Shown in pieces: positions 35,418 to 45,189 of a stretch of DNA of 64,000 nucleotides. Location: contig CP061009.1 in the NCBI GenBank assembly GCA_025808375.1, positions 1,364,001 through 1,428,000 of the forward strand, written 5' to 3'. The number at the start of each line of letters is the position of its first letter. Positions within the stretch are counted from its first letter, which is position 1. The stretch comes from Duncaniella muricolitica (GTDB lineage Bacteria; Bacteroidota; Bacteroidia; Bacteroidales; Muribaculaceae). The notes below the pieces were generated by a model. It made no database searches. It was given only the letters and a program-made list of their open reading frames with translations, and was not told the DNA's origin. The position numbers and the translations under genes are program-made.

Positions 35418-36863
35418 ATGAAAGAGTCCCTGTCACAGTCATTGGAGCAGCGTCTGCAGTTGAGGCTATCGCCCATGCAGATGCGTCTCGTGCGTATGCT
35501 TGAGATGACCGAGCCTGAGATAGAGGAGGAGGTGCGTCGCGAGGTGGATGACAATCCGGCTCTCGAAGTAGTCGACACTCCCGCCGCAGGCGAAGAGCCG
35601 ACCGAGGCATATGGCGAGTCGGCCGAACAGATGCAACTTGCTGACTATCGCGACGAGGACGACATACCTCCCTACAGACTCGAAGCCAACAACCGCAGTG
35701 CCGATGATGTGCGTTTTGAGCCTGTGGCTGTAGCCGCGGGTGAGTCGCTCATGGAGTCGCTCATGTCGCAGCTTGCCGAGACCGACCTCTCGCAGCGTCA
35801 GTTGGCGATAGCCCGCTATATCGTCGGTAATATCGATGATAACGGCTACATGACTCGTACACTCCCGCAGATAGACGACGATCTGGCCATAGATGCCGGC
35901 ATAGAGGTGGACATGGCTGAAATCAAGGATATATTCGCTCGTATCCGTACGCTTGATCCGGCCGGGGTGGGTGCCTATGACTTGCGAGATTGTCTGTCGC
36001 TTCAGTTGCGGCGCATGCCCGACTCCGAGGCTGTCAGGACGGCCAGAGAGATTGTCGACAATTATTTTGACGTCTTCTCGCTGCGTCATTTTGACCGTCT
36101 CACCTCGCTGCTCGGGATTTCGCGCGAGTCGCTCCGTGAGGCCGATGAAGTGATACGCTCGCTCGACCCCAAGCCCGCGAGCCGTTTCGGAGAGAGTGAT
36201 GCCGATGACCGTGCGCGTCACATTGTGCCCGATTTTTATGTCGAGGTCGACCGTAACGACCGCATCACTGTGTCGATGCCGGGGAATCTGCCCGAACTTG
36301 CCATCGAGCGTAGTTTTGATGTGGATGACGAGATAAGCGTTGCGGACACCGGCGAGACAAGCATGCGCAAGCGTGAGGCCTTGTCGTTTATCTCAAGCAA
36401 GCGTCGCGATGCGTCGGATTTTATCGAACTGCTGCGCATGCGCCGTGTCACGCTCATGAAGGTGATGGAGGCTATAGCCCGCTGGCAGCGTGAGTTTTTC
36501 CTGAGTGAAGACGAGAGCCGCCTGCGCCCTATGGTGCTCAAGGATATAGCCGGAGCCATCGGCATGGACATTTCGGTGGTGTCGAGAGCTACGGCCGGCA
36601 AATATGTGGCCACGCAGGGTGGAGTGTATCCGCTGAAATTTTTCTTCAACGAGCGTGTGAGCGAGGATGAAGATGCCTCGTCGCGCGAAATCCTTTTGGC
36701 TCTGCGTGTGTTAATACAAGAGGAGGCTCCGTCATCGCCACTGAGTGACGATGCCCTCACAGCCAGACTCACGGAGATGGGCTATAACATAGCCCGCCGC
36801 ACGGTGGCCAAATATCGTGAACGGCTCGGCATTCCTGTGGCCCGTCTGCGCAAGAAACTGTAA
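35418..36863 (+). CDS. rpoN: RNA polymerase sigma-54 factor
   Basis: A 481-residue protein with all three regions of sigma-54: the Gln/Leu-rich activator-binding N-terminus (SLSQSLEQRLQLRLSPMQMRLVRML), an acidic linker, the core-binding region, and the DNA-binding C-terminus ending in the RpoN box ARRTVAKYRERLGIP. It directs polymerase to -24/-12 promoters and needs AAA+ activators. The start is the first ATG, at the usual distance. The PAP2-like gene follows at 30 bases. Confidence 0.96.
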   Translation: MKESLSQSLEQRLQLRLSPMQMRLVRMLEMTEPEIEEEVRREVDDNPALEVVDTPAAGEEPTEAYGESAEQMQLADYRDEDDIPPYRLEANNRSADDVRFEPVAVAAGESLMESLMSQLAETDLSQRQLAIARYIVGNIDDNGYMTRTLPQIDDDLAIDAGIEVDMAEIKDIFARIRTLDPAGVGAYDLRDCLSLQLRRMPDSEAVRTAREIVDNYFDVFSLRHFDRLTSLLGISRESLREADEVIRSLDPKPASRFGESDADDRARHIVPDFYVEVDRNDRITVSMPGNLPELAIERSFDVDDEISVADTGETSMRKREALSFISSKRRDASDFIELLRMRRVTLMKVMEAIARWQREFFLSEDESRLRPMVLKDIAGAIGMDISVVSRATAGKYVATQGGVYPLKFFFNERVSEDEDASSREILLALRVLIQEEAPSSPLSDDALTARLTEMGYNIARRTVAKYRERLGIPVARLRKKL

Positions 36864-36893
36864 GAATAAACAAAATAATCAAAAGAGCACTGA

Positions 36894-37499
36894 ATGAAAC
36901 GCATATCACAACTGCTGTCTTTACTTTTCTCGCCCCTGCTTGTGCCTACCTACGGCATGATGCTGGCATCGTTTCTGTCGGTGCTGGCCATATTGCCCCA
37001 CCGAGTGCTGTGGACCACGGTGGCCATAACATTTGTCATCACCTGTGTGCTCCCGCTTACGGTGATACTCGCGCTCTATAAGTCGGGTATGGTCAAAGAT
37101 CCCGGGCTCAACGAGCGAGGCGAGCGTTTCATACCCTACGGTGTAGCCATGCTGTGTTATCTCGGCTGCGCGTTTTTTCTGTATCGTGCGGCCGCCCCTG
37201 CATGGCTGTCGCTGTTTTATGTGGGAGGCGCGGTTGCCATAGCGGTTAATACGCTGGTCAATCTCAAGTGGAAGATATCGGCCCATGCGGCCGCTGTGAG
37301 CGGACTTGTCGCCATGCTGTTCAGGCTCGCGGCTACCCATCAGGCCATCTATGACATGAACGTATGGATTTCATGTGGAGTCATACTGGCCGGCATGGTC
37401 ATGACCGCACGTGTATATTTAGGACGCCACACTCTGCTCCAGGTGCTTGCCGGAGCGGCCAACGGGTTTCTCTGCGTGTGGCTCATATCAGGAATATAA
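36894..37499 (+). CDS. PAP2-like integral membrane protein with altered active-site motifs
   Basis: A 201-residue protein with about six membrane segments. The arrangement resembles membrane PAP2 phosphatases, but the motifs deviate: NERGERFIP in place of KxxxxxxRP, KISAHAAAVSG in place of PSGH, and ARVYLGRHTLLQVLAG in place of SRxxxxxHxxxD, with Gln where Asp is expected. The histidines are kept. I recall Bacteroidetes relatives with the same HTxxQV ending, so this may be a subfamily, not decay. Natural substrates of PAP2 enzymes include lipid phosphates and undecaprenyl diphosphate; activity here is uncertain. Confidence 0.68.
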   Translation: MKRISQLLSLLFSPLLVPTYGMMLASFLSVLAILPHRVLWTTVAITFVITCVLPLTVILALYKSGMVKDPGLNERGERFIPYGVAMLCYLGCAFFLYRAAAPAWLSLFYVGGAVAIAVNTLVNLKWKISAHAAAVSGLVAMLFRLAATHQAIYDMNVWISCGVILAGMVMTARVYLGRHTLLQVLAGAANGFLCVWLISGI

Positions 37500-37537
37500 A
37501 AACAATTACAATCATTATACATTTCCATCAAACAATA

Positions 37538-38041
37538 ATGAAACCGATAGTAAGTATAATCATGGGAAGCACAAGTGACCTTCCCATACTGAAAAAGGCA
37601 GCCGATTTTCTCAACGAGATGCAGGTGCCCTTTGAGATGAATGCCCTTTCGGCTCACCGCACTCCGCGTGAGGTCGAGGAGTTTGCCACCGGCGCGCAGG
37701 CCCGCGGCATCAAGGTGATAATCGCCGCAGCCGGCATGGCCGCCGCTCTTCCGGGAGTGATTGCCGCCATGACTCCGCTGCCTGTGATCGGTATACCCAT
37801 CAACTCGACTCTCAGCGGTATGGACGCGCTCTATTCAATCGTGCAGATGCCTCCGGGCATATCGGTGGCTACTGTGGGTATTAATGCCGGTATGAACGCT
37901 GCGGTTACCGCTGTGCAGATACTCGCGCTTGCCGACCCCGACCTCGCCGCCCGATATGATGCTTATCGCGCTACCCTGTCGAAGAAAATCGTCAAGGCCA
38001 ACGAGGAGCTGAAGGAGGTTGTCTATGAGTATAAAGTTTAG
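37538..38041 (+). CDS. purE: N5-carboxyaminoimidazole ribonucleotide mutase
   Basis: A 167-residue class I PurE. The N-terminal IIMGSTSDLPILKKA binds the ribonucleotide phosphate, SAHRTP holds the catalytic His, and AAGMAAALPGVIAA and GIPINSTLSGMDALYSIVQMPPGI complete the site. It converts N5-CAIR to CAIR in purine synthesis. The frame is open upstream to 37364 but overlaps the preceding gene; the ATG at 37538 is the family start. Its stop codon is part of the GTTTAGA repeat tract. ispG follows. Confidence 0.95.
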   Translation: MKPIVSIIMGSTSDLPILKKAADFLNEMQVPFEMNALSAHRTPREVEEFATGAQARGIKVIIAAAGMAAALPGVIAAMTPLPVIGIPINSTLSGMDALYSIVQMPPGISVATVGINAGMNAAVTAVQILALADPDLAARYDAYRATLSKKIVKANEELKEVVYEYKV

Positions 38042-38063
38042 AGTTTAGAGTTTAAAGTTTAGA
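38036..38063. repeat. GTTTARA heptamer tract spanning the purE stop
   Basis: Four 7-bp units, GTTTAGA, GTTTAGA, GTTTAAA, GTTTAGA, starting inside the last purE codon (GTT) and its TAG stop, and running up to the GTG start of ispG at 38065. Confidence 0.8.
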
Positions 38064-38064
38064 C

Positions 38065-39738
38065 GTGAACAATACATTTCACCGGCAGCGTCGTCGGGCG
38101 TGGCCTGTAAGGGTGGGGGAGGTGACTATCGGAGGCGATGCACCCGTGGTGGTGCAGTCGATGACCACCACTTCCACCAACGACACGCCTGGCTCAGCCG
38201 CCCAGATAAAACGTATAGCCGATGCCGGAGGCAGTATAGTACGCCTCACCACCCAGGGTGTGCGCGAGGCTGAGAATCTTACGCCCATCAAGGAGGCTTT
38301 GTCGGAGCTCGGGGTGTCGGTGCCGCTTGTGGCTGATGTGCATTTCAATCCTCGGGCAGCCTTTGCGGCGGCCACGCGAGTAGAGAAAGTGCGCATCAAT
38401 CCGGGCAATTTTGTCGACCCAGGCCGCACGTTCAAGAAGATAGAGTTTACCGACGAGGAGTATGCCGCCGAGCTCGGCAAGATTCGCGACGCTCTCGTGC
38501 CGCTTATCGATCTGTGCAAGCAGCATCACACAGCCTTGCGAATCGGTGTCAATCACGGGTCGCTGTCCGACCGCATCATGAGCCGTTATGGTGACACTCC
38601 GGCCGGCATGGTGGAGAGCGCGATGGAATTTCTGCGCGTGTGTCTGAGCGAGGATTTCCGCGATGTCGTTATTTCCATCAAGGCCTCCAATGTGCTTGTC
38701 ATGACCGAGACGGTGCGCCGTCTGGTCAAGGCCATGGATGCCGAGGATATGCACTTCCCGCTACATCTCGGTGTCACCGAGGCCGGTGACGGTGAGGACG
38801 GTCGCATCAAGTCGGCTGTCGGCATAGGTTCGCTCCTGATGGACGGCATAGGTGACACCATACGCGTGTCGCTCAGCGAAGAGCCCGAATGTGAGATACC
38901 CGTGGCACGCGCCATTATCAGTCATGTCGACGAGGCCGTCGGTGAGGCTGAGGGGTTGAAGGCTTGCGGCTATCCCGACGGAGTGGATGAATGTGCTCCG
39001 TGTCGTCGTGATTCGGCATGGCGCGGACTTCTACCGCAGGTAGTAGGTCTTGACGAATTGCCGCAAAGCGAAGGTGCCCTTGTGTTTAACCTCGATGATG
39101 ACGACTTGGACAAGGCTCTCGACGAGATTGCGGCCGACAAGAATGCCCTGGTTGTTGTCGTGTCTTTGCAAGCCGACCGCGCGCTGCGCACCAAATCGTT
39201 TGTCAACGCTATGGCAAGTCGCGGTCTGACCAATCCCGTGGTTGTGTCGTTCACCTACGATGCCGACGACTTTGAGGCCCTTACCATCGCTGCGGCAGTC
39301 GACTATGGCTATCTGCTGCTGTCAGGCATAGCCGACGGCATAGCTATTGATTCTACGGCAGACAATATAGACCGAGAGATGCTCAACCGCCTCGCGCTCA
39401 ATATACTCCAGGCCACACGTCACCGCATCAGCAAGACAGAGTTTATATCCTGTCCCGGCTGTGGACGCACGCTCTATGACCTCCAGTCTACACTCCGAGA
39501 GATAAAAGCTGCCACATCTCATCTCAAGGGACTGAAGATAGGAGTCATGGGGTGTATAGTCAACGGCCCCGGAGAGATGGCCGACGCCGACTATGGTTAT
39601 GTCGGAGCCGCGCCCGGTCATATAAGTCTCTACAAGGGAAAGGAGTGTGTGGTGAAAAACATTCCAGCATCCGAAGCCCTGCCCCGCCTCATCGCACTCA
39701 TAAAGGAGAACGGTGACTGGCAGGACGAGCAGCAGTGA
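38065..39738 (+). CDS. ispG: 4-Hydroxy-3-methylbut-2-en-1-yl diphosphate synthase
   Basis: A 557-residue iron-sulfur enzyme of the MEP isoprenoid pathway, using a GTG start (38065) directly after the repeat tract. The TIM-barrel part opens with VGEVTIGGDAPVVVQSMTTT; the C-terminal cluster-binding part has CPGCGRTLYDLQ and GCIVNGPGEM, supplying the three cysteine ligands. It is far longer than E. coli IspG (372) because of a middle domain of about 170 residues, as in the plant/Bacteroidetes three-domain type. It makes HMBPP from MEcPP. It lies 23 bases after purE. Confidence 0.95.
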   Translation: MNNTFHRQRRRAWPVRVGEVTIGGDAPVVVQSMTTTSTNDTPGSAAQIKRIADAGGSIVRLTTQGVREAENLTPIKEALSELGVSVPLVADVHFNPRAAFAAATRVEKVRINPGNFVDPGRTFKKIEFTDEEYAAELGKIRDALVPLIDLCKQHHTALRIGVNHGSLSDRIMSRYGDTPAGMVESAMEFLRVCLSEDFRDVVISIKASNVLVMTETVRRLVKAMDAEDMHFPLHLGVTEAGDGEDGRIKSAVGIGSLLMDGIGDTIRVSLSEEPECEIPVARAIISHVDEAVGEAEGLKACGYPDGVDECAPCRRDSAWRGLLPQVVGLDELPQSEGALVFNLDDDDLDKALDEIAADKNALVVVVSLQADRALRTKSFVNAMASRGLTNPVVVSFTYDADDFEALTIAAAVDYGYLLLSGIADGIAIDSTADNIDREMLNRLALNILQATRHRISKTEFISCPGCGRTLYDLQSTLREIKAATSHLKGLKIGVMGCIVNGPGEMADADYGYVGAAPGHISLYKGKECVVKNIPASEALPRLIALIKENGDWQDEQQ

Positions 39739-39787
39739 CACATTGCGTGCGTGAGCTGGACATCTTATAACCTCATAACTTTCAATT

Positions 39788-40738
39788 TTGAAAAAATTGA
39801 ACAAATACATGCAGCGCGCCCTCGAGCTGGCGCGTCACGGCGAGCTTGACGCCTCGCCCAATCCCATGGTCGGGGCCGTCATCGTAGCTCCCGACGGCAG
39901 CATCATAGGCGAAGGGTGGCACCGCCGTTACGGCGAGGGACATGCCGAGGTCAATGCCATCGCTTCAGTGGCCGATCAGACCATGCTCCGTGACGCCACC
40001 ATGTATGTCACCCTCGAGCCGTGCTCACATTACGGCAAGACTCCGCCCTGTGCCTCGCTCATCATAGAGAAGGGCATCCCGCGCGTGGTCGTGGGGTGTC
40101 TCGACCCGTATGAAAAGGTGGCCGGGCGCGGTGTCAATATGCTCCGTGAGGCCGGGGTCGAGGTGGAGACCGGATGTATGGAGGCGGAGTGTGTGGCTCT
40201 GAACAGGAAGTTTATGACCGCCCATCGTCTGCGTCGTCCGTATGTCACGCTCAAGTGGGCCGAGAGTGCCGACGGATATATCGACGGCCATATATCCACT
40301 CCCGTGACCTCAATGCTTGTGCATAAACTGAGGGCCACTCACGACGCGATACTTGTCGGGAGCGGCACGGTGCTTGCCGACAGTCCGCGGCTCGATACAC
40401 GTTTATTTGCCGGCCGTTCGCCCCTGCGAGTCATTCTCGACCGCAGGGGACGCACCGGTGGGTGTGCGGATGACCATACGGTCGTGTATTCCTCCTACAG
40501 TTCACTGATCGAGGTGCTCTCTGACCTCTATTCGCGAGGAGTGACGAGTGTGCTTGTCGAGGGGGGCGCACAAGTGTTGCGTTCGTTCATGGACTTGGGT
40601 CTGTGGGATGCCATATGCATAGAACGCGCTCCTATATATATAGGTGGTGAGGTCAAGGCTCCCGCACTGAGTCCCGACTGCCGTGTGGCAGACACGCTGA
40701 TTATTGATAACAATACTATAATACATATAGAAAAATGA
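39788..40738 (+). CDS. ribD: Riboflavin biosynthesis protein RibD (deaminase/reductase)
   Basis: A 316-residue bifunctional enzyme. The N-terminal deaminase has HAEVNAI and PCSHYGKTPPC, the zinc site; the C-terminal reductase begins near residue 155 (RRPYVTLKWAESADGYI) with the NADPH-binding ILVGSGTVLADSPRLDTR. It carries out two steps of riboflavin synthesis. The start is set at the TTG 39788 because LNKYMQRALELA matches the family N-terminus; the ATG at 39809 is the alternative. It overlaps the GNAT gene by four bases. Confidence 0.93.
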   Translation: MKKLNKYMQRALELARHGELDASPNPMVGAVIVAPDGSIIGEGWHRRYGEGHAEVNAIASVADQTMLRDATMYVTLEPCSHYGKTPPCASLIIEKGIPRVVVGCLDPYEKVAGRGVNMLREAGVEVETGCMEAECVALNRKFMTAHRLRRPYVTLKWAESADGYIDGHISTPVTSMLVHKLRATHDAILVGSGTVLADSPRLDTRLFAGRSPLRVILDRRGRTGGCADDHTVVYSSYSSLIEVLSDLYSRGVTSVLVEGGAQVLRSFMDLGLWDAICIERAPIYIGGEVKAPALSPDCRVADTLIIDNNTIIHIEK

Positions 40739-41301
40739 CGATTATACCCGCGCGTCCACAGGACGCTATGCTCATCGGAGCCTCGGTGGTGGATGCCATC
40801 GGTGAGGAGATAGCCGCCAATCTTGCCGGCGAGAATCATACTGTCAATGATGTCATAGATATGTTTGTGACGCTTGCCGCACGCGAGGACAGCCAGTACA
40901 GTTATCGCAACGCACTTGTGGCCGTTGACGATGACGGCACTCCGGTGGGAGTATGTGTAGGATATGACGGAGCGAAGCTCCATGAACTGCGCCGCCCGTT
41001 TTTCGATACTGTCACCGAAAAACTCGGTCATCATTTCGAAGGAGTGGAGGATGAGTGTGAGCCGGAAGAGTTTTATCTCGATACGCTTGCAGTGCTTCCT
41101 GCCCATCGAGGCCGTGGGATAGCCTCGGAGTTGCTTAAAGCCATGATAGAGCGGGCCCGCGAGTGTGGAAAACCCGTCGGGCTGCTTGTCGACAAGGACA
41201 ATCCCAGAGCACGCCGACTCTATGAGCGTGTGGGTTTTGTGCAGGTGGGTGAGCGTCCGTTTATACACGTCCTCATGGACCATATGCAATATCCCGATTG
41301 A
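40735..41301 (+). CDS. GNAT family N-acetyltransferase
   Basis: A 188-residue acetyltransferase. The acetyl-CoA site is VLPAHRGRGIASELLKAMIERA (around residues 121-142), preceded by a beta strand LDTLA and followed by NPRARRLYERVGFVQVGERP, all standard GNAT features. Substrate unknown. The ATG overlaps the ribD stop (ATGA), so it is coupled to riboflavin synthesis at the translational level, though no functional link is evident. Confidence 0.87.
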   Translation: MTIIPARPQDAMLIGASVVDAIGEEIAANLAGENHTVNDVIDMFVTLAAREDSQYSYRNALVAVDDDGTPVGVCVGYDGAKLHELRRPFFDTVTEKLGHHFEGVEDECEPEEFYLDTLAVLPAHRGRGIASELLKAMIERARECGKPVGLLVDKDNPRARRLYERVGFVQVGERPFIHVLMDHMQYPD

Positions 41302-41317
41302 TTCATTGACGACAAAC

Positions 41318-42634
41318 ATGCATTCGTCTACCCGACTTCCCGAAATCACTACCTCGCGCGGGCTTTTGGCACTCTCGCCGGTGGCCGTATTTCTGTGTCT
41401 GTATCTCGTAGTGTCGATAGCCATAGGCGACTTCTACAAAATGCCCCTGTCGGTGGCCCTTCTTGTGGCCTCGGTGTGGAGTATCGTCATCTATCGTCGC
41501 GGCGGCACACTGGTGGAGCGCATCGAAACCTTCTCGCGCTCGGCCGGCCATGCCAACATACTTTATATGATATGGATATTTATCCTTGCCGGAGCCTTTG
41601 CCGCTCTGGCCAAGGAGATAGGAGCCATTGACGCCACTGTCAATTTCACACTCCGTTTCTTTCCGTCTCAGTTCATAGTCCCCGCACTCTTTGTGGCCTC
41701 GTGCTTTATCTCGCTTTCCATCGGCACATCGGTCGGCACCGTCGTGGCCCTTACGCCGCTTGCCGTAGAGATGGCCAATGCAAGCGGGGCATGTCTGCCG
41801 TTCTATGTGGCCGTAGTGCTCGGCGGTGCGTTTTTCGGTGACAACCTGTCGTTTATCTCCGATACAACGATTGCCGCCACACGTTCGCAGGGATGCCAGA
41901 TGGCCGACAAGTTCAAGGCCAACCTATGGATATGTGTCCCCGCCGCCATCATCACACTGCTTGTGTATGTGGTGATGAGTCTCGGTACGCCTGAGGTATC
42001 TGTTGGCGATGACGCCAACCCTGTGATGATACTGCCATATATAGTGGTGCTTGTGGCTGCCGTGATGGGAGTAAATGTCACGGTGGTGCTGTCGCTGGGC
42101 ATAATCACAGCTTTGGCACTCGGACTGTTTTATGGACACGATATCATCAGCCTGTTCGGCTACATGGGCACAGGCATAGACTCGATGGGCGATCTGATTA
42201 TCGTCACGCTGCTTGCGGCCGGTATGCTCGGAGTGATAAAGGCCGCCGGAGGCATACAGTATCTGCTGCGTGTGCTCACCTCGCGCGTGTCTGGACTGCG
42301 GGGCGCGCAGGTGTGTATAGCCATTCTTGTAGCCATAGTCAATCTGTGCACGGCCAACAATACCGTTGCCATCATCACGGTCGGCGGCATATCGCGCGAG
42401 ATAGGCGAGCGTTACGGAGTGGATCCACGCAAAAACGCATCGCTGCTCGACTCGTGTGCCTGTATCGTGCAGTGTCTCATCCCTTACGGAGCGCAGACCC
42501 TCCTAGCCTCCTCGCTGGCCGGGATAGCACCCGCTGCTCCATTCGTCTATCTCTACTATCCTTGGACGTTGGCTCTGATGGTAGTGTTGTCGATAGTATT
42601 TCTTTTCCCTCACCGTCTGCACAGGAGGGGGTGA
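41318..42634 (+). CDS. NhaC-family Na+/H+ antiporter
   Basis: A 438-residue membrane protein with about eleven hydrophobic segments. SIGTSVGTVVALTPLAVEMA, VLGGAFFGDNLSFISDTTIAATRSQGC and NLCTANNTVAIITVGGI match the NhaC antiporter family. It probably exchanges sodium (or an organic cation) for protons at the inner membrane. The open frame extends back over the GNAT gene to 41165; the ATG at 41318, 16 bases after that gene, is the credible start. Confidence 0.88.
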   Translation: MHSSTRLPEITTSRGLLALSPVAVFLCLYLVVSIAIGDFYKMPLSVALLVASVWSIVIYRRGGTLVERIETFSRSAGHANILYMIWIFILAGAFAALAKEIGAIDATVNFTLRFFPSQFIVPALFVASCFISLSIGTSVGTVVALTPLAVEMANASGACLPFYVAVVLGGAFFGDNLSFISDTTIAATRSQGCQMADKFKANLWICVPAAIITLLVYVVMSLGTPEVSVGDDANPVMILPYIVVLVAAVMGVNVTVVLSLGIITALALGLFYGHDIISLFGYMGTGIDSMGDLIIVTLLAAGMLGVIKAAGGIQYLLRVLTSRVSGLRGAQVCIAILVAIVNLCTANNTVAIITVGGISREIGERYGVDPRKNASLLDSCACIVQCLIPYGAQTLLASSLAGIAPAAPFVYLYYPWTLALMVVLSIVFLFPHRLHRRG

Positions 42635-42676
42635 TGCGTCGATACAATTTTATGCCGTAAACTGCGTTTAGATAGT

Positions 42677-45100
42677 ATGTCAGAACATGTGCATAAAATA
42701 AGGTCAAAACGCCTTGTCACATATATAATAATACTGCTGTCGGCTGTCGGTACGATAGCTGCTCAGGTGAGGATACACGGAAAGATAACCGATGCGCAGG
42801 GCGAGCCGATAGAGTTTGCCACCGTGCGTATCGGCGGTACGGCTATCGGTGTCACCTCGGGTCTGGAGGGTGAATATACACTATCGTGTGCCAAGGCCGA
42901 CACAATCACCGTCTACTATTCATGTATAGGCTATCGCGAGGAGAAACGCAAGCTCATCGATCCCGAGGCCGATGTCACTCTCAATGTGAGACTACAACTC
43001 GACACGGAGCTGCTTCAGCAGGTAGAGGTGACCGAACTTAAGAAACAGACCGGCTCGGTGGCTACAATCGACGCCTCACAGCTCAAGCGTTCGCCCGACG
43101 TTTCGGGCGGCAGTGTCGAGTCGCTGCTCACGACACTCGCCGGAGTGACCGGTTCAAACGAGCTGTCGTCGCAATACTCCGTGAGAGGTGGGTCCTATGA
43201 TGAAAATTCCGTGTATATAAACGGTGTCGAGATTTACCGTCCGCAACTGGTGTCGTCGGGCCAGCAGGAGGGGCTGAGTATTATCAACCCCGACCTTGTG
43301 GGAGCTATCGGATTTTCCACCGGCGGCTATCCGGCCGAGTATGGCGATAAGATGTCGTCGGTACTCGACATCACCTACCGTACGCCAGAGGCCTTTGAGG
43401 GTTCGCTGTCGGCAAGTCTCATGGGTGGCTCGCTTGCCATAGGGCAGGGGAGCAAACGGTTCAGTCAACTGCATGGTATCAGATACAAGTCAAACTCATC
43501 GCTTTTAGGGTCGACCGACACCAAGGGAGAGTATGACCCGCGCTATTTCGACTATCAGACTTCGATGACATATCGGTTTTCCGATCGGCTTTCGGCATCA
43601 CTGCTCGGTAATATAGCTATAAACAGTTATCTCTTTACGCCGGTCAACCGCACCACTACATTCGGCACATCATCCGATGCCAAACAGTTTACCGTCTATT
43701 TCGACGGACATGAAAAAGACCGCTTCGAGACCTACTTCGGAGCCCTTTCGCTCGACTATCGCCTGAACCGCGGGACAGCCCTTCAGCTTCTCGCCTCGGG
43801 TTATCTCACCAATGAGCTCGTGGCCTATGACATATCGGGCGAATATTGGCTCGACCAGGCCGGCACCTCCGACGTCGGCGGGGAGCTGGGTGTCGGACGC
43901 TATCGCGAGCATGCCCGCAATCGCCTCAAAGCCTCAGTCATGGCTCTTGCTCTCAAAGGAAGCACAGCCCTTAACAGTCGCCATACGCTCACCTACGGAC
44001 TGAGTGTGCAGAGCGAAAAGATTATGGACCGCAGCCGCGAGTGGGAGCTGCGCGACTCGGCAGGATATTCGCTCCCGTCGATGCCCGACGAGGTTAGGGT
44101 CATATATAATCTCGACTCACGCCATGACCTCACGTCGACACGTGTGGCGGCCTTTGTGCAGGACGCGTGGAAATTCTCCACCCCGGCCGGATTTGTGACG
44201 GTCAATGCCGGAGTGCGTCTGAGCCACTGGAGTTTCAACAAGGAGACGCTTGTCAGTCCGCGAGCATCGGTCGGCTTTATCCCTGAGCGCGCTCCCGGAT
44301 GGGCGTTGAGGTTTGCGACGGGACTTTATTACCAGACACCGTTCTACAAAGAATACCGTATGCCTGTGACTGATGCCGACGGCAACCAGACCATAGTGCT
44401 CAACGAGGAAATCAAGTCGCAGCGCAGTATTCATTTCATAGCCGGAACAGACTATACATTCCGTGCTCTCAACCGTCCGTTCAAGCTCTCGGGTGAGGTC
44501 TATTACAAAGCCATGTCAGACCTCGTGCCCTATGAAATCGACAATCTCAAACTCGTCTACTCGGGCCGTAACGAATCGTCGGGCTATGCGACCGGCGTAG
44601 ACTTCAAGCTCTTCGGACAGTTTGTGCCGGGCAGTGACTCGTGGGTGAGTTTCTCGCTCATGAAGACATCCGAGACGCTGCACGGGATAAAGGTGCCGCG
44701 TCCGACCGACAGAGGATACTCATTCGGTCTATACTTTACCGATTATTTCCCAAAAATACCGCGGCTCAAGTTCTCGCTGCGCGGCATATTCATGCAGGGA
44801 CTCCCCTCGACCGCCCCACGCAGTTCGCGAGATGTCGATTATTTCCGCATGCCGCCCTACAAGCGTGTTGACGCCGGGGTGCAGTATGCTCTACTCCCGG
44901 CTCTCAAGGAGGGCGAGACGCGCAGCGGCATAGGCCGATGGCTCAAAAGCGTATGGGTCGGAGCCGATGTGTTTAACCTTCTTGACATCTCCAACGTGGC
45001 CTCCTATTATTGGGTCACCGATGTCAACGACATACAGTATGCCGTGCCCAATTATCTGACACGCCGACAGTTTAACATCCGACTTAATATTGAGTTTTAA
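42677..45100 (+). CDS. TonB-dependent receptor with N-terminal carboxypeptidase-like domain
   Basis: An 807-residue outer-membrane receptor. A signal region (RLVTYIIILLSAVGTIAAQ) is followed by a CarboxypepD_reg-like domain (VRIHGKITDAQGEPIEFATVRI, residues ~30-115), a plug (VESLLTTLAGVTGSNELSSQYSVRGGSYDEN) and a large beta-barrel ending RQFNIRLNIEF. Receptors of this kind import substrates using TonB energy. No SusD-like lipoprotein or other partner adjoins it, so it is not a classical Sus pair; metal chelate, vitamin or peptide uptake are all possible. Confidence 0.9.
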   Translation: MSEHVHKIRSKRLVTYIIILLSAVGTIAAQVRIHGKITDAQGEPIEFATVRIGGTAIGVTSGLEGEYTLSCAKADTITVYYSCIGYREEKRKLIDPEADVTLNVRLQLDTELLQQVEVTELKKQTGSVATIDASQLKRSPDVSGGSVESLLTTLAGVTGSNELSSQYSVRGGSYDENSVYINGVEIYRPQLVSSGQQEGLSIINPDLVGAIGFSTGGYPAEYGDKMSSVLDITYRTPEAFEGSLSASLMGGSLAIGQGSKRFSQLHGIRYKSNSSLLGSTDTKGEYDPRYFDYQTSMTYRFSDRLSASLLGNIAINSYLFTPVNRTTTFGTSSDAKQFTVYFDGHEKDRFETYFGALSLDYRLNRGTALQLLASGYLTNELVAYDISGEYWLDQAGTSDVGGELGVGRYREHARNRLKASVMALALKGSTALNSRHTLTYGLSVQSEKIMDRSREWELRDSAGYSLPSMPDEVRVIYNLDSRHDLTSTRVAAFVQDAWKFSTPAGFVTVNAGVRLSHWSFNKETLVSPRASVGFIPERAPGWALRFATGLYYQTPFYKEYRMPVTDADGNQTIVLNEEIKSQRSIHFIAGTDYTFRALNRPFKLSGEVYYKAMSDLVPYEIDNLKLVYSGRNESSGYATGVDFKLFGQFVPGSDSWVSFSLMKTSETLHGIKVPRPTDRGYSFGLYFTDYFPKIPRLKFSLRGIFMQGLPSTAPRSSRDVDYFRMPPYKRVDAGVQYALLPALKEGETRSGIGRWLKSVWVGADVFNLLDISNVASYYWVTDVNDIQYAVPNYLTRRQFNIRLNIEF

Positions 45101-45189
45101 ACATTATAAAAGAAATACGGTGTAAGGCCATACATTTTGTGACTTTCGGAGGCTTTTGGATCGAAAAAAGTGAAAAAGTTGCAAGAAAG

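Noticed and set aside
40528..41424. 298-codon minus-strand frame over ribD, GNAT and the NhaC-type gene
   Set aside because: Spans three well-supported genes in antisense and has no recognisable features.
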